From the NCBI GenBank assembly GCA_023229685.1, contig JALNYT010000002.1, positions 496,001-560,000 of the forward strand: DNA of 64,000 nt. Direction: 5' to 3'. The notes beneath the pieces were generated by a model. That model did not search any database. It was not told the origin of the DNA and worked only from the letters and a program-made list of their open reading frames with translations. A program made the translations under genes and the position numbers. This document shows, piece after piece, positions 28,452 to 36,213 of the stretch (position 1 is the stretch's first letter; every line of letters starts with the position of its first letter). The DNA is from Sulfuritalea sp. (GTDB lineage: Bacteria > Pseudomonadota > Gammaproteobacteria > Burkholderiales > Rhodocyclaceae).

Positions 28452-28935
28452 CGCCGAAGCCCTCTGCACCGCCCTCGCCGACGCCATGCGAGGCCACGTC
28501 GATCCCGCCGCAACGGCGCTGGTCGGCATCCATACCGGCGGCGTCTGGGTCGCCGAGCGGCTGCATGCTGCTCTTGGACTCAAGATACCGCCCGGCTCGA
28601 TCAATGTGTCCTTCTATCGTGACGACTACAGCCAGCGCGGCCTGCACGCCAATGCCAAGACCTCGCATATCCCCTTCGATGTCGAAGGCGCACACATCGT
28701 CATTGTCGATGATGTGCTGCACACCGGCCGCACCATCCGCGCCGCGATGAACGAGCTGTTCGATTACGGCCGACCGGCCAAGATCGACCTTGCGGTGCTG
28801 ACGGACCGTGGCGGCCGCGAACTGCCCATTGCTCCGACTTTTTGTCCCCACTCGCAGAGCTGGCCTGACGCCCAGATACTGGCGCTGGAGCGGGCCGACG
28901 ACGGTGGACTTTCCTTCCGGTTGATAAAGAAATGA
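28426..28935 (+). CDS. pyrR: PyrR-type uracil phosphoribosyltransferase/regulator
   Basis: This 169-residue PRTase-fold protein has the PRPP motif HIVIVDDVLHTGRTIR and the PyrR segments LVGIHTGGVWVAERLHAALG and VLTDRGGRELPIAPTF. In Gram-positive bacteria PyrR binds pyr mRNA and attenuates transcription. In proteobacteria it precedes pyrB but the RNA target is usually not evident, and I see no pyr-type attenuator between it and pyrB, as the genes overlap (ATGA). The ATG at 28426 lies within the end of ruvX. Confidence 0.92.
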   Translation: MSATKQLPDAEALCTALADAMRGHVDPAATALVGIHTGGVWVAERLHAALGLKIPPGSINVSFYRDDYSQRGLHANAKTSHIPFDVEGAHIVIVDDVLHTGRTIRAAMNELFDYGRPAKIDLAVLTDRGGRELPIAPTFCPHSQSWPDAQILALERADDGGLSFRLIKK

Positions 28936-29909
28936 GCACATTCGGGATGCAAAAGAGTCCGCAACTCAACAGCCACGGCGAACTGCAGCATCTGCTGACC
29001 ATCGAGGGCTTGCCGCGTGACGTGCTGACGCACATTCTCGATGCCGCCGCGCCGTTTTCCGAAGTCGCCGAACGCGAGGTGAAGAAGGTGCCGCTGTTGC
29101 GCGGCAAGAGCGTGTTCAACCTGTTCTTCGAGAACTCGACGCGCACCCGCACCACCTTCGAGATCGCCGCCAAGCGACTTTCCGCCGACGTCATCAATCT
29201 CAACATCAACACTTCCTCGGCCAACAAGGGAGAAACCCTGCTCGACACGGCCGACAATCTCGCCGCAATGCAGGCCGACATGTTCGTCGTGCGCCATGCC
29301 TCGAGCGGCGCTCCCTTCCTGATCGCGCAGCATATGGCGGCCACCGGGCGCGACCACATTCATGTGGTGAATGCCGGCGACGGCCGCCACGCGCATCCGA
29401 CGCAAGGCCTGCTCGACATGTACACCATCCGTCACTACAAGACGGATTTCACCCAGCTCACCATTGCCATCGTCGGCGACGTGCTGCATTCGCGCGTGGC
29501 ACGCAGCCAGATCCATGCACTGACCACGCTCGGCGTGCCCGAAGTGCGCGTCATTGCGCCCAAGACCCTGCTGCCCACCGGCATCGAACGCCTAGGGGTC
29601 AGGGTGTTCCACGACATGCGCGAAGGCCTGCGCGGCGTCGATGTGGTCATGATGCTGCGGCTGCAGAATGAACGCATGCAAGGCGCCCTGCTGCCCTCGA
29701 CCCAGGAGTATTTCAAGTCCTACGGCCTGACGCCGGAAAAGCTGGCGCTGGCCAAGCCCGACGCCATCGTGATGCATCCGGGACCGATGAATCGCGGCGT
29801 CGAAATCGACTCGGCGGTAGCCGATGGCGGCCAGGCCGTGATCCTGCCGCAGGTCACTTTCGGCATCGCCGTGCGCATGGCGGTCATGGCCATGCTGGCC
29901 GGAAACTAG
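28932..29909 (+). CDS. pyrB: Aspartate carbamoyltransferase catalytic subunit
   Basis: PyrB (325 residues) makes carbamoyl-aspartate. The carbamoyl-phosphate loop is FFENSTRTRTTFEIAAKR, with HASSGAPFLIAQH, GRHAHPTQGLLDMYTIRHYK and MHPGPMNRGVEID also present. No pyrI regulatory gene follows. Instead a degenerate dihydroorotase gene is next, as in the Pseudomonas-type class A ATCase complex, where the pseudo-dihydroorotase is needed for assembly. Confidence 0.96.
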   Translation: MSTFGMQKSPQLNSHGELQHLLTIEGLPRDVLTHILDAAAPFSEVAEREVKKVPLLRGKSVFNLFFENSTRTRTTFEIAAKRLSADVINLNINTSSANKGETLLDTADNLAAMQADMFVVRHASSGAPFLIAQHMAATGRDHIHVVNAGDGRHAHPTQGLLDMYTIRHYKTDFTQLTIAIVGDVLHSRVARSQIHALTTLGVPEVRVIAPKTLLPTGIERLGVRVFHDMREGLRGVDVVMMLRLQNERMQGALLPSTQEYFKSYGLTPEKLALAKPDAIVMHPGPMNRGVEIDSAVADGGQAVILPQVTFGIAVRMAVMAMLAGN

Positions 29910-29964
29910 TGAATAAATCTACTGCGCGCGCCGGATCGGGGATTGGGCGGTGCTCGCTATCCTC

Positions 29965-30019
29965 ACGTATAACGACATACGTTCCGGTAGCTGCGCTCCG
30001 GCCGCACCCCGCTGCGGCC
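29965..30019. other. Two hairpins in the pyrB-pyrC' gap
   Basis: The 145-base gap between pyrB and the pseudo-dihydroorotase gene holds ACGTAT-AACGAC-ATACGT (29965-29982) and the perfect 7-bp hairpin GGCCGCA-CCCCGC-TGCGGCC (30000-30019). Neither is followed by a T-run, so they are not ordinary terminators. Whether they affect expression is unknown. Confidence 0.5.
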
Positions 30020-30054
30020 CGCTCGCTACGATTTCTTCACGAGTTTTTGACGCC

Positions 30055-31338
30055 ATGAAAATACATATCCGCAACGGTCGCTTGATCGACCCCGCGAGCA
30101 AGACCGACAAGGCTCTGGACCTGTTCATCGCCGCCGGGCGAATAGTCGGCGTTGGCCACGCGCCGGCCGGCTTCGAAGCCAACAGCGTGCTCGATGCCAC
30201 CGGCTGCATCGTCTGTCCCGGACTGGTCGATCTTGCCGCACGGCTGCGCGAGCCGGGTTTTGAATACCGGGCCACGCTGGAATCCGAAATGGCGGCGGCC
30301 GCGGCCGGCGGTGTTACGCGCCTGGCCTGCCCGCCGGACACCGATCCGGTGCTGGACGAGCCGGGACTGGTGGAAATGCTGACCCATCGGGCGCGGCTGC
30401 CCGACTTTGCCCACGTGCATCCGGTGGGTGCATTGACCTTGCAACTCGAAGGCAAGGCGCTGACCGAAATGGCGGAGTTGGCTGAAGCCGGTTGCGTCGC
30501 CTTCGGCCAGGCCAATCGCGCCATCGTCGACACGCAGGTGCTACTGCGCGCCATGATGTACGCGGCCACCTTCGACTTCCCGGTCTGGTTGCAGGCGCAG
30601 GACCCTTTCCTTGCCCGCAAGGGCGTTGCCCATGACGGCGAGGTCGCTGCCCGCCTTGGCCTCGCCGGAATCCCGGTGGCAGCGGAAACCATCGCGCTGG
30701 CAACCATCTTGCACCTGGCCCGCGAGACCGGCGCCCGGGTGCATGTGACACGGATTTCGTCCGCTGCCGGCGTTGAGATGATCGTCGCCGCCCGCGCCGC
30801 CGGCATTGCGGTGACCTGCGATGTGGCGATCCACCACCTGCATCTGTGCGAGATGGATGTCGGCTTCTTCGATGCCCACGCCCGCCTCGACCCGCCGTTG
30901 CGCTCGCAGCGCGATCGCGATGCCTTGCGTGCCGGTCTTGTCTCGGGCGCGATCAACGCCCTGTGTTCGGATCACACGCCGGTCGATGACGATGCCAAGC
31001 AGATGCCTTTCGAGGAAGCCGAAGTCGGCGCCACGGGGCTCGAACTGCTGCTGCCGCTGACGCTCAAGTGGGCGCAGGAAATGAATCTGCCGCTGGTGAC
31101 CGCTCTGGCCCGCGTCACTTCCGACCCGGCACATATTCTCGGCGTCAAGGCCGGCCGCCTGGCGCTTGGCGCCGCTGCCGACATCTGTGTTTTCGATCCG
31201 GCTGCCGAGTTTCGGGTTACGCGCGAAAACCTCCGAAGCCAGGGCAAGAACACGCCTTTCCTCGGCTTCGAACTGCCCGGCCGCGTGCGCTATACCCTGA
31301 TCGATGGCCATCTGGCCTTCGACGGCACGCTGAGCTAA
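30055..31338 (+). CDS. pyrC': Dihydroorotase-like protein lacking the metal-binding His-x-His (pseudo-dihydroorotase, PyrC')
   Basis: This 427-residue amidohydrolase-fold protein aligns with dihydroorotase, but the metal motif that normally reads DxHxHxREPG is DLAARLREPG (about residues 61-70). Both histidines are replaced by Ala and Arg/Ala, so it should be catalytically inactive. Asp of SDHTPVDD is kept. In Pseudomonas the equivalent PyrC' is a structural subunit of class A aspartate carbamoyltransferase. Its place right after pyrB supports that role. The ATG at 30055 gives the family-typical start MKIHIRNGRLIDP. A functional dihydroorotase must be encoded elsewhere. Confidence 0.9.
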   Translation: MKIHIRNGRLIDPASKTDKALDLFIAAGRIVGVGHAPAGFEANSVLDATGCIVCPGLVDLAARLREPGFEYRATLESEMAAAAAGGVTRLACPPDTDPVLDEPGLVEMLTHRARLPDFAHVHPVGALTLQLEGKALTEMAELAEAGCVAFGQANRAIVDTQVLLRAMMYAATFDFPVWLQAQDPFLARKGVAHDGEVAARLGLAGIPVAAETIALATILHLARETGARVHVTRISSAAGVEMIVAARAAGIAVTCDVAIHHLHLCEMDVGFFDAHARLDPPLRSQRDRDALRAGLVSGAINALCSDHTPVDDDAKQMPFEEAEVGATGLELLLPLTLKWAQEMNLPLVTALARVTSDPAHILGVKAGRLALGAAADICVFDPAAEFRVTRENLRSQGKNTPFLGFELPGRVRYTLIDGHLAFDGTLS

Positions 31339-31625
31339 GAGCCGCCGAGGCGATCTCTTGCGAGCGACGGCTCGACGCCGCTGACGCGCACCCGCTTGGC
31401 ACGGGACGTGTCGCCGCTCACCAGGCTGATCGAGCTTTTGGCGACGCCAAGCCGATCGGCGAGAAACGCGATCAGGCAGGCATTGGCCTTGCCATCCACC
31501 GGTGGCGCCGCAAGGCGGATCTTCAGCGCCTCGCCGTGCAGGCCCACCACTTCGGTTTTCTTCGCCCCGGGCTGGATGTGCAGCCGCAGCGTCACTCCAT
31601 TGCCGTCGGCGACCAGCCAGCTCAT
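31335..31625 (-). CDS. yggU: YggU/DUF167 family protein
   Basis: This 96-residue protein from the ATG at 31625 contains the DUF167 pattern LHIQPGAKKTEVVG and IRLAAPPVDGKANACLIAFL. Its function is unknown. The gene overlaps the yggT stop by four bases and is last in the yggS-proC-yggT-yggU operon. Its stop overlaps the convergent pyrC' stop region by four bases. Confidence 0.92.
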   Translation of the reverse strand: MSWLVADGNGVTLRLHIQPGAKKTEVVGLHGEALKIRLAAPPVDGKANACLIAFLADRLGVAKSSISLVSGDTSRAKRVRVSGVEPSLARDRLGGS

Positions 31626-32200
31626 GACATCAGGATCATCGGCAGCACGCTGTTGCGCAGGTTGGCGACCACGAAGAGAGCGATTTGCAGCACCAGCAAC
31701 AGCGCCAGCGGTGACAGGTCTACGCCGCCCACGGCAGGAATCACGCGGCGAAACGGGCGCAGCAGCGGCCGCGTCAGCGTGTTGAACACCTCGGCCAGCG
31801 GCGCATAGGGATTCACCCAGGAAAACACCGCGGAAACGATCACGGCTCCCATCACCAGATACAGGCTGATCTTCGCCACCTCCAGCAGCGCCAGCAGGGC
31901 CACCACAAGAGTCGGTGCTGGCGACACGGCGTGCAGCACTCCGGATAGCCCCAGCGCAAGCCCCTGATAGACCACCTGCCACAACCAGGCCAGCAGCAGG
32001 CTGGCCATGTCGAGACCGAACAGGCCGGGAATCAGGCGACGCACGGGACGCACCATCCAGTCGGTGACGGCGACAATGAACTGCCCCAGCGGGTTGCGGA
32101 ACGGAGTGCGCGCCCATTGCATGGCGAAGCGCACCAGTAGCGCCAGCGTCAGGAAGCCGCAGACCGTGTCGAGGATGAAGAGGATGATTTGGGTCAGCAT
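31622..32200 (-). CDS. yggT: YggT family membrane protein
   Basis: This 192-residue protein has four to five transmembrane helices arranged as two YggT repeats. FAMQWARTPFRNPLGQFIVA and VNPYAPLAEVFNTLTRPLL are typical, each followed by RRVIP-like motifs (RRLIPGLFGLDMAS, RRVIPAVGGVDLSP). YggT proteins are linked to membrane or osmotic homeostasis, without a defined activity. Start and stop both overlap neighbours (TGATG with proC, ATGA with yggU). Confidence 0.93.
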   Translation of the reverse strand: MLTQIILFILDTVCGFLTLALLVRFAMQWARTPFRNPLGQFIVAVTDWMVRPVRRLIPGLFGLDMASLLLAWLWQVVYQGLALGLSGVLHAVSPAPTLVVALLALLEVAKISLYLVMGAVIVSAVFSWVNPYAPLAEVFNTLTRPLLRPFRRVIPAVGGVDLSPLALLLVLQIALFVVANLRNSVLPMILMS

Positions 32201-33012
32201 CAGTCTTTACCCAGGATGTCGCCCAATTCGCGGCCACGCGTGTCGGCAGCCATGATGCCGCGGCCGATCGCCTCGGCAATGCCGCTGGCATTGAAGGAAA
32301 GCAGCGCCGCTTCCGTGGTGCCGCCCTTCGAGGTGACGCGCTGGCGCAGGGTCGCGATTGGCTCGCTGCTTTGCTCTGCCATGCGGGCAGCGCCGATGAA
32401 GGTTTCGATGCTGATCCGGCGTGCCGTGTCGGCATCGAAGCCGAGATCGAGGGCGGCCTTTTCCATGGCTTCGAGGAAATAGAAGACATAGCCCGGCCCG
32501 CTGCCCGAGACGGCGGTGACCGCGTCCATCTGCGCCTCGTCATGCACCCAGAAGGTGCTGCCGACGGCACGCAGGAGGTTCTCGGCGTTGTCCCGGCCGT
32601 CCTGGTTGACCCCCGGAGCGGCGCAGAGCCCGGTGATGCCGGCGCCGATCAGGGCCGGCGTGTTGGGCATGGCGCGCACCACGTGGCGGTGACCGCCGAG
32701 CCAGCGCGAAATGTCGGCCAGACGCAGCCCGGCGGCGATGCTGACGACCAGTTGCGCGTTCAGCTTGCCGACCAGGGGGGCGACTGCTTCGCGCAGCTGC
32801 TGCGGCTTCACCGCCAGTACAAAGACATGGCAGTCCAGCGCGACTGCATCCACGGCCGCCGTGCAGCGCACGCCGAAGCGTTCGGCGAGGGCGTCGCGGG
32901 CTTCCGTGAAGGGCTCGACGACCTGGATCGCCGCTGCCGGAAAACCCTGCCGGTACAGGCCGCTGATGAGTGCGATGGCCATGTTGCCGCCGCCGATGAA
33001 TGTGATTTTCAT
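32200..33012 (-). CDS. proC: Pyrroline-5-carboxylate reductase
   Basis: ProC (270 residues) performs the last step of proline synthesis with NAD(P)H. The Rossmann motif is ITFIGGGNMAIALISGL, and the substrate region includes VSGSGPGYVFYFLEAM and RVTSKGGTTEAALLSF. Its start overlaps the yggS stop by four bases. The pairing with yggS is widely conserved. Confidence 0.96.
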   Translation of the reverse strand: MKITFIGGGNMAIALISGLYRQGFPAAAIQVVEPFTEARDALAERFGVRCTAAVDAVALDCHVFVLAVKPQQLREAVAPLVGKLNAQLVVSIAAGLRLADISRWLGGHRHVVRAMPNTPALIGAGITGLCAAPGVNQDGRDNAENLLRAVGSTFWVHDEAQMDAVTAVSGSGPGYVFYFLEAMEKAALDLGFDADTARRISIETFIGAARMAEQSSEPIATLRQRVTSKGGTTEAALLSFNASGIAEAIGRGIMAADTRGRELGDILGKD

Positions 33013-33710
33013 GTCGTGTAATTCCTTTCGCCGAATATCGCCGTGCCTACCCTGACCAGCGTCGCGCCTTCCATTATGGCCGCCTCGAGATCATGCGACA
33101 TGCCCATCGAGAGTGTATCGAGCCCGAGGCCTTCTGCGTTGAGCCGGTCGCGCAATTGGCGCAGCAGGACGAAGCGGCTGCGTTGCAGGCTGCTATCTTC
33201 GGCGGGTTCAGGAATGCCCATCAGTCCGCGCAGGCGCAGCCTGGGCAGGGCTGCCACGGCATGGGCCAGCGTGGCGGCCTGATCCGGCGCGCAGCCGCTC
33301 TTCGAGGCTTCGCCGGAAACATTCACCTGGATACAGACCTGCAGTGGCGCAAGGTCCGGCGGGCGCTGCGCGGCAAGCCGTTCGGCGATCTTCAGGCGGT
33401 CCACGGAATGCACCCAGGAAAAGTTTTCGGCTACCAGCCGCGTCTTGTTGCTTTGCAGCGGCCCGATAAAATGCCATTCAAGGCCCGATTCGTTCAGGCC
33501 CGCCAGTTCCGCTGCCTTGTCGACAGCTTCCTGCACATAGTTTTCGCCGAACGCGCGTTGTCCCGCCGCAACGGCCTCGCGCACGCTGGCGGCGGGCCAT
33601 GTCTTGGACACAGCCAGCAACCGCACGGATTCCGGGGGCCGTCCGGCGGCAATGCTGGCGGCCGCAATGCGTGCACGCACAGCTTGCAAGTTGGCGGCGA
33701 TTGATGTCAT
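33009..33710 (-). CDS. yggS: YggS-type pyridoxal phosphate homeostasis protein
   Basis: This 233-residue PLP-binding alanine-racemase-fold protein carries the PLP lysine at Lys36 (LLAVSKTWPA), followed by FGENYVQEAVDKAAEL, WHFIGPLQSNKTRLVAE and LSMGMSHDLEAAIMEGATLV. It controls PLP levels rather than catalysing racemisation. It is the first gene of its operon and is divergent from pilT with 46 bases between starts. Confidence 0.95.
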   Translation of the reverse strand: MTSIAANLQAVRARIAAASIAAGRPPESVRLLAVSKTWPAASVREAVAAGQRAFGENYVQEAVDKAAELAGLNESGLEWHFIGPLQSNKTRLVAENFSWVHSVDRLKIAERLAAQRPPDLAPLQVCIQVNVSGEASKSGCAPDQAATLAHAVAALPRLRLRGLMGIPEPAEDSSLQRSRFVLLRQLRDRLNAEGLGLDTLSMGMSHDLEAAIMEGATLVRVGTAIFGERNYTT

Positions 33711-33756
33711 ATAGCGGCTTCAAAGTATATCGCACCCTCTCTACAGGAAAGCGCTC

Positions 33757-34800
33757 ATGGACATCACCGAACTGCTCACTTTCATTGTCAAGAACAAGGC
33801 GTCCGATTTGCATTTGTCTGCCGGCCTGCCGCCGATGATCCGCGTCAATGGCGACATACGCCGCATCAACTTGCCGGCGATGGAGCACAAGGATGTGCAT
33901 GCCATGATCTATGACATCATGAACGACGGGCAACGCAAGGTCTACGAGGAAAATCTCGAATGCGATTTTTCCTTTGCGGTGCCGAATCTGGCGCGTTTCC
34001 GCGTCAATGCCTTCGTCCAGAACCGGGGTGCGGCGGCGGTGATGCGGACCATTCCGTCGAAGATCCTGTCGCTCGCGGATCTCGGCGCGCCGAAGATCTT
34101 TGAAGAATTGGCCGACCAGCCGCGCGGGCTGGTACTGGTGACCGGACCGACCGGTTCGGGCAAGTCGACCACGCTGGCCGCCATGGTCAATCACAAGAAC
34201 GAAGTCGAATACGGGCACATTCTCACGGTCGAGGACCCGATCGAGTTCGTTCATGAATCCAAGAAATGCCTGATCAACCAGCGCGAGGTCGGTCCGCATA
34301 CCCTGTCCTTCAACAACGCCCTGCGCTCGGCGCTGCGCGAAGACCCCGACGTGATTCTGGTCGGCGAAATGCGCGATCTTGAAACCATCCGGCTGGCCAT
34401 GTCCGGCGCCGAAACCGGTCACCTGGTATTCGGTACGCTGCACACCTCCTCGGCGGCGAAAACCATCGACCGCATCATCGACGTGTTCCCTGCCGCGGAA
34501 AAGGAAATGATCCGCGCCATGTTGTCGGAATCGTTGAAGGCGGTAATTTCCCAGACCCTGTGCAAGACCATGGATGGCAAGGGCCGTGTTGCCGCGCACG
34601 AGATCATGGTCGGCACGCCGGCGATTCGCAACCTGATCCGCGAGGCCAAGGTGGCCCAGATGTATTCGGCGATTCAGACCGGTCAGCAATATGGCATGCA
34701 GACGCTCGACCAGAATCTATCGGATCTGGTCAAGAGAAAGATCATCTCTCCCGCCGAAGCGCGCAGCAAGGCCGCCAACAAGGACAATTTCCCGGGCTGA
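33757..34800 (+). CDS. pilT: Type IV pilus retraction ATPase PilT
   Basis: PilT (347 residues) is the hexameric ATPase that depolymerises type IV pili for twitching. Walker A has Lys136 (TGPTGSGKSTTL). The Asp box is LTVEDPIEF, Walker B is LRSALREDPDVILVGEMRD, the His box is TGHLVFGTLHTSSAAKTIDR, and the C-terminal AIRNLIRE retraction motif is intact. AGGAAA precedes the ATG. It is followed by repeat copy C and pilU. Confidence 0.97.
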   Translation: MDITELLTFIVKNKASDLHLSAGLPPMIRVNGDIRRINLPAMEHKDVHAMIYDIMNDGQRKVYEENLECDFSFAVPNLARFRVNAFVQNRGAAAVMRTIPSKILSLADLGAPKIFEELADQPRGLVLVTGPTGSGKSTTLAAMVNHKNEVEYGHILTVEDPIEFVHESKKCLINQREVGPHTLSFNNALRSALREDPDVILVGEMRDLETIRLAMSGAETGHLVFGTLHTSSAAKTIDRIIDVFPAAEKEMIRAMLSESLKAVISQTLCKTMDGKGRVAAHEIMVGTPAIRNLIREAKVAQMYSAIQTGQQYGMQTLDQNLSDLVKRKIISPAEARSKAANKDNFPG

Positions 34801-34808
34801 AACCTGTT

Positions 34809-34893
34809 AGCCACAGAGGACACAGAGCTCACAGAGAAAAAACGCGCCATGGACGGTTTGGGTTTTCTCTGTGCCCTCTGTGTCCTCTGTGGC
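34809..34893. repeat. Dispersed inverted-repeat element, copy C
   Basis: An 85-base element lies between pilT and pilU. The left arm AGCCACAGAGGACACAGAG continues CTCACAGAGAAAA and pairs with the right arm TTTTCTCTGTGCCCTC followed by TGTGTCCTCTGTGGC. The interior of about 25 bases is unique. It fills most of the gap between the two ATPase genes. Confidence 0.9.
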
Positions 34894-34926
34894 AAAACGC
34901 CTCTTAGTTTTTGACGTAAAGGAAAG

Positions 34927-36066
34927 ATGATGGAACGCGATGAAGGCCTGAAGTTCATGTACCAGCTTCTGACGATGATGATGCAGAAGAAGGGCTCCGA
35001 TTTGTTCATTACATCCGGTTTTCCGCCGGCGATGAAGATCGACGGCAAGATGACCCCGGCGACTACGCAGCCGCTGTCCGCTCAACACACCCAGGAGCTG
35101 GCGCGGGCAATCATGAACGACAAGCAGGCCGCCGAGTTCGAGGCCACCAAGGAATGCAATTTCGCGATCTCGCCCGCCAGTATCGGTCGCTTCCGCGTCA
35201 ATGCGTTTATGCAGCAGGGGCGCGTGGGCATTATTCTGCGTACCATCAACGTCCAGATCCCCGAAATGGAGGATCTGAAGTTGCCGCCGGTGCTGAAGGA
35301 TGTGGTGATGACCAAGCGCGGACTGGTGCTGTTTGTAGGCGGCACGGGTTCCGGCAAATCGACTTCGCTGGCGGCGATGATCGGCTATCGCAACCAGAAC
35401 AGCTACGGCCATATCATCACCATCGAAGACCCGGTCGAATACGTTCATGATCACCGCAACTGCATAATTACTCAGCGCGAGGTCGGCGTCGATACCGATT
35501 CCTGGGAGATCGCGCTGAAGAACACCCTGCGCCAGGCGCCAGACGTCATCCTGATCGGTGAAATTCGCGACAGGGAGGTGATGGAACACGCCATTGCCTT
35601 CGCCGAAACCGGACACCTGGCGTTGGGCACGCTGCACGCCAACAATGCCAATCAGGCGATCGACCGGATCATCAATTTCTTCCCCGAAGAGCGTCGCCCG
35701 CAACTGTTGATGGATCTTTCGCTCAATCTCAAGGCCATCATTTCGCAGCGCCTGATTCCGGTGAAGGAAGGCAAGGGCCGCGCGGCGGCAGTGGAGGTAT
35801 TGCTCAACTCACCGCTGATTGCCGATCTGATCTTCAAGGGCGAGATTCACGAAATCAAGGAGATCATGAAGAAGTCGAAGGAACTCGGCATGAAGACCTT
35901 CGACATGGCGCTCTTCGATCTGTTTGAAGAGGGCCGCATCAGCTACGATGATGCTCTTCGCTTTGCCGACTCGATGAACGAAGTGCGGCTGAACATCAAG
36001 CTGCACAGCAAGCAGTCGCAGGACGTGGATCGCAGCGCCGGCATCCAGCACCTCGATATCGTCTGA
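34927..36066 (+). CDS. pilU: Type IV pilus ATPase PilU
   Basis: PilU (379 residues) is the PilT paralogue that adds force to pilus retraction. Walker A has Lys144 (VGGTGSGKSTS), then HIITIEDPVEYVHDH, ALKNTLRQAPDVILIGEIRD and TGHLALGTLHANNANQAIDR. The AIRNLIRE motif of PilT is replaced by LLNSPLIADLIFKGE, as is usual for PilU. An AAGGAAAG ribosome site overlaps the first of two adjacent ATG codons. A perfect 19-bp hairpin follows the stop. Confidence 0.95.
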   Translation: MMERDEGLKFMYQLLTMMMQKKGSDLFITSGFPPAMKIDGKMTPATTQPLSAQHTQELARAIMNDKQAAEFEATKECNFAISPASIGRFRVNAFMQQGRVGIILRTINVQIPEMEDLKLPPVLKDVVMTKRGLVLFVGGTGSGKSTSLAAMIGYRNQNSYGHIITIEDPVEYVHDHRNCIITQREVGVDTDSWEIALKNTLRQAPDVILIGEIRDREVMEHAIAFAETGHLALGTLHANNANQAIDRIINFFPEERRPQLLMDLSLNLKAIISQRLIPVKEGKGRAAAVEVLLNSPLIADLIFKGEIHEIKEIMKKSKELGMKTFDMALFDLFEEGRISYDDALRFADSMNEVRLNIKLHSKQSQDVDRSAGIQHLDIV

Positions 36067-36106
36067 CTTTTACGATGCGTGAGCTACGCTCACGCATCGT
36101 AAAAGT
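36066..36106. other. Perfect 19-bp hairpin directly after pilU
   Basis: ACTTTTACGATGCGTGAGC, loop TAC, then its exact reverse complement, beginning at the last base of the pilU stop codon. No T-run follows on either strand, so it is not a canonical terminator. It could block 3' exonucleases or be a mobile palindrome remnant. Confidence 0.85.
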
Positions 36107-36139
36107 AAGACGAATAAACATAGTCCCCCCCACCCCCAA

Positions 36140-36159
36140 CCCCCGCTCCGGGGCGGGGG
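36140..36159. other. GC-rich hairpin in the pilU-methyltransferase gap
   Basis: CCCCCGC-TCCGGG-GCGGGGG is a 7-bp perfect stem inside a C/G-tract in the 147-base region between the convergent genes pilU and the RNA methyltransferase. It resembles REP-type palindromes of betaproteobacteria; its function is unknown. Confidence 0.5.
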
Positions 36160-36213
36160 CCAAAGTTCGCTCGCTGCGCTCGAAATCGCGGGGCGCTTCG
36201 AACCGATTGCGCC

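Noticed and set aside
28426..28931. pyrR as evidence for a Gram-positive-type attenuator before pyrB
   Set aside because: pyrR and pyrB overlap by four bases, leaving no leader in which an attenuator could lie.
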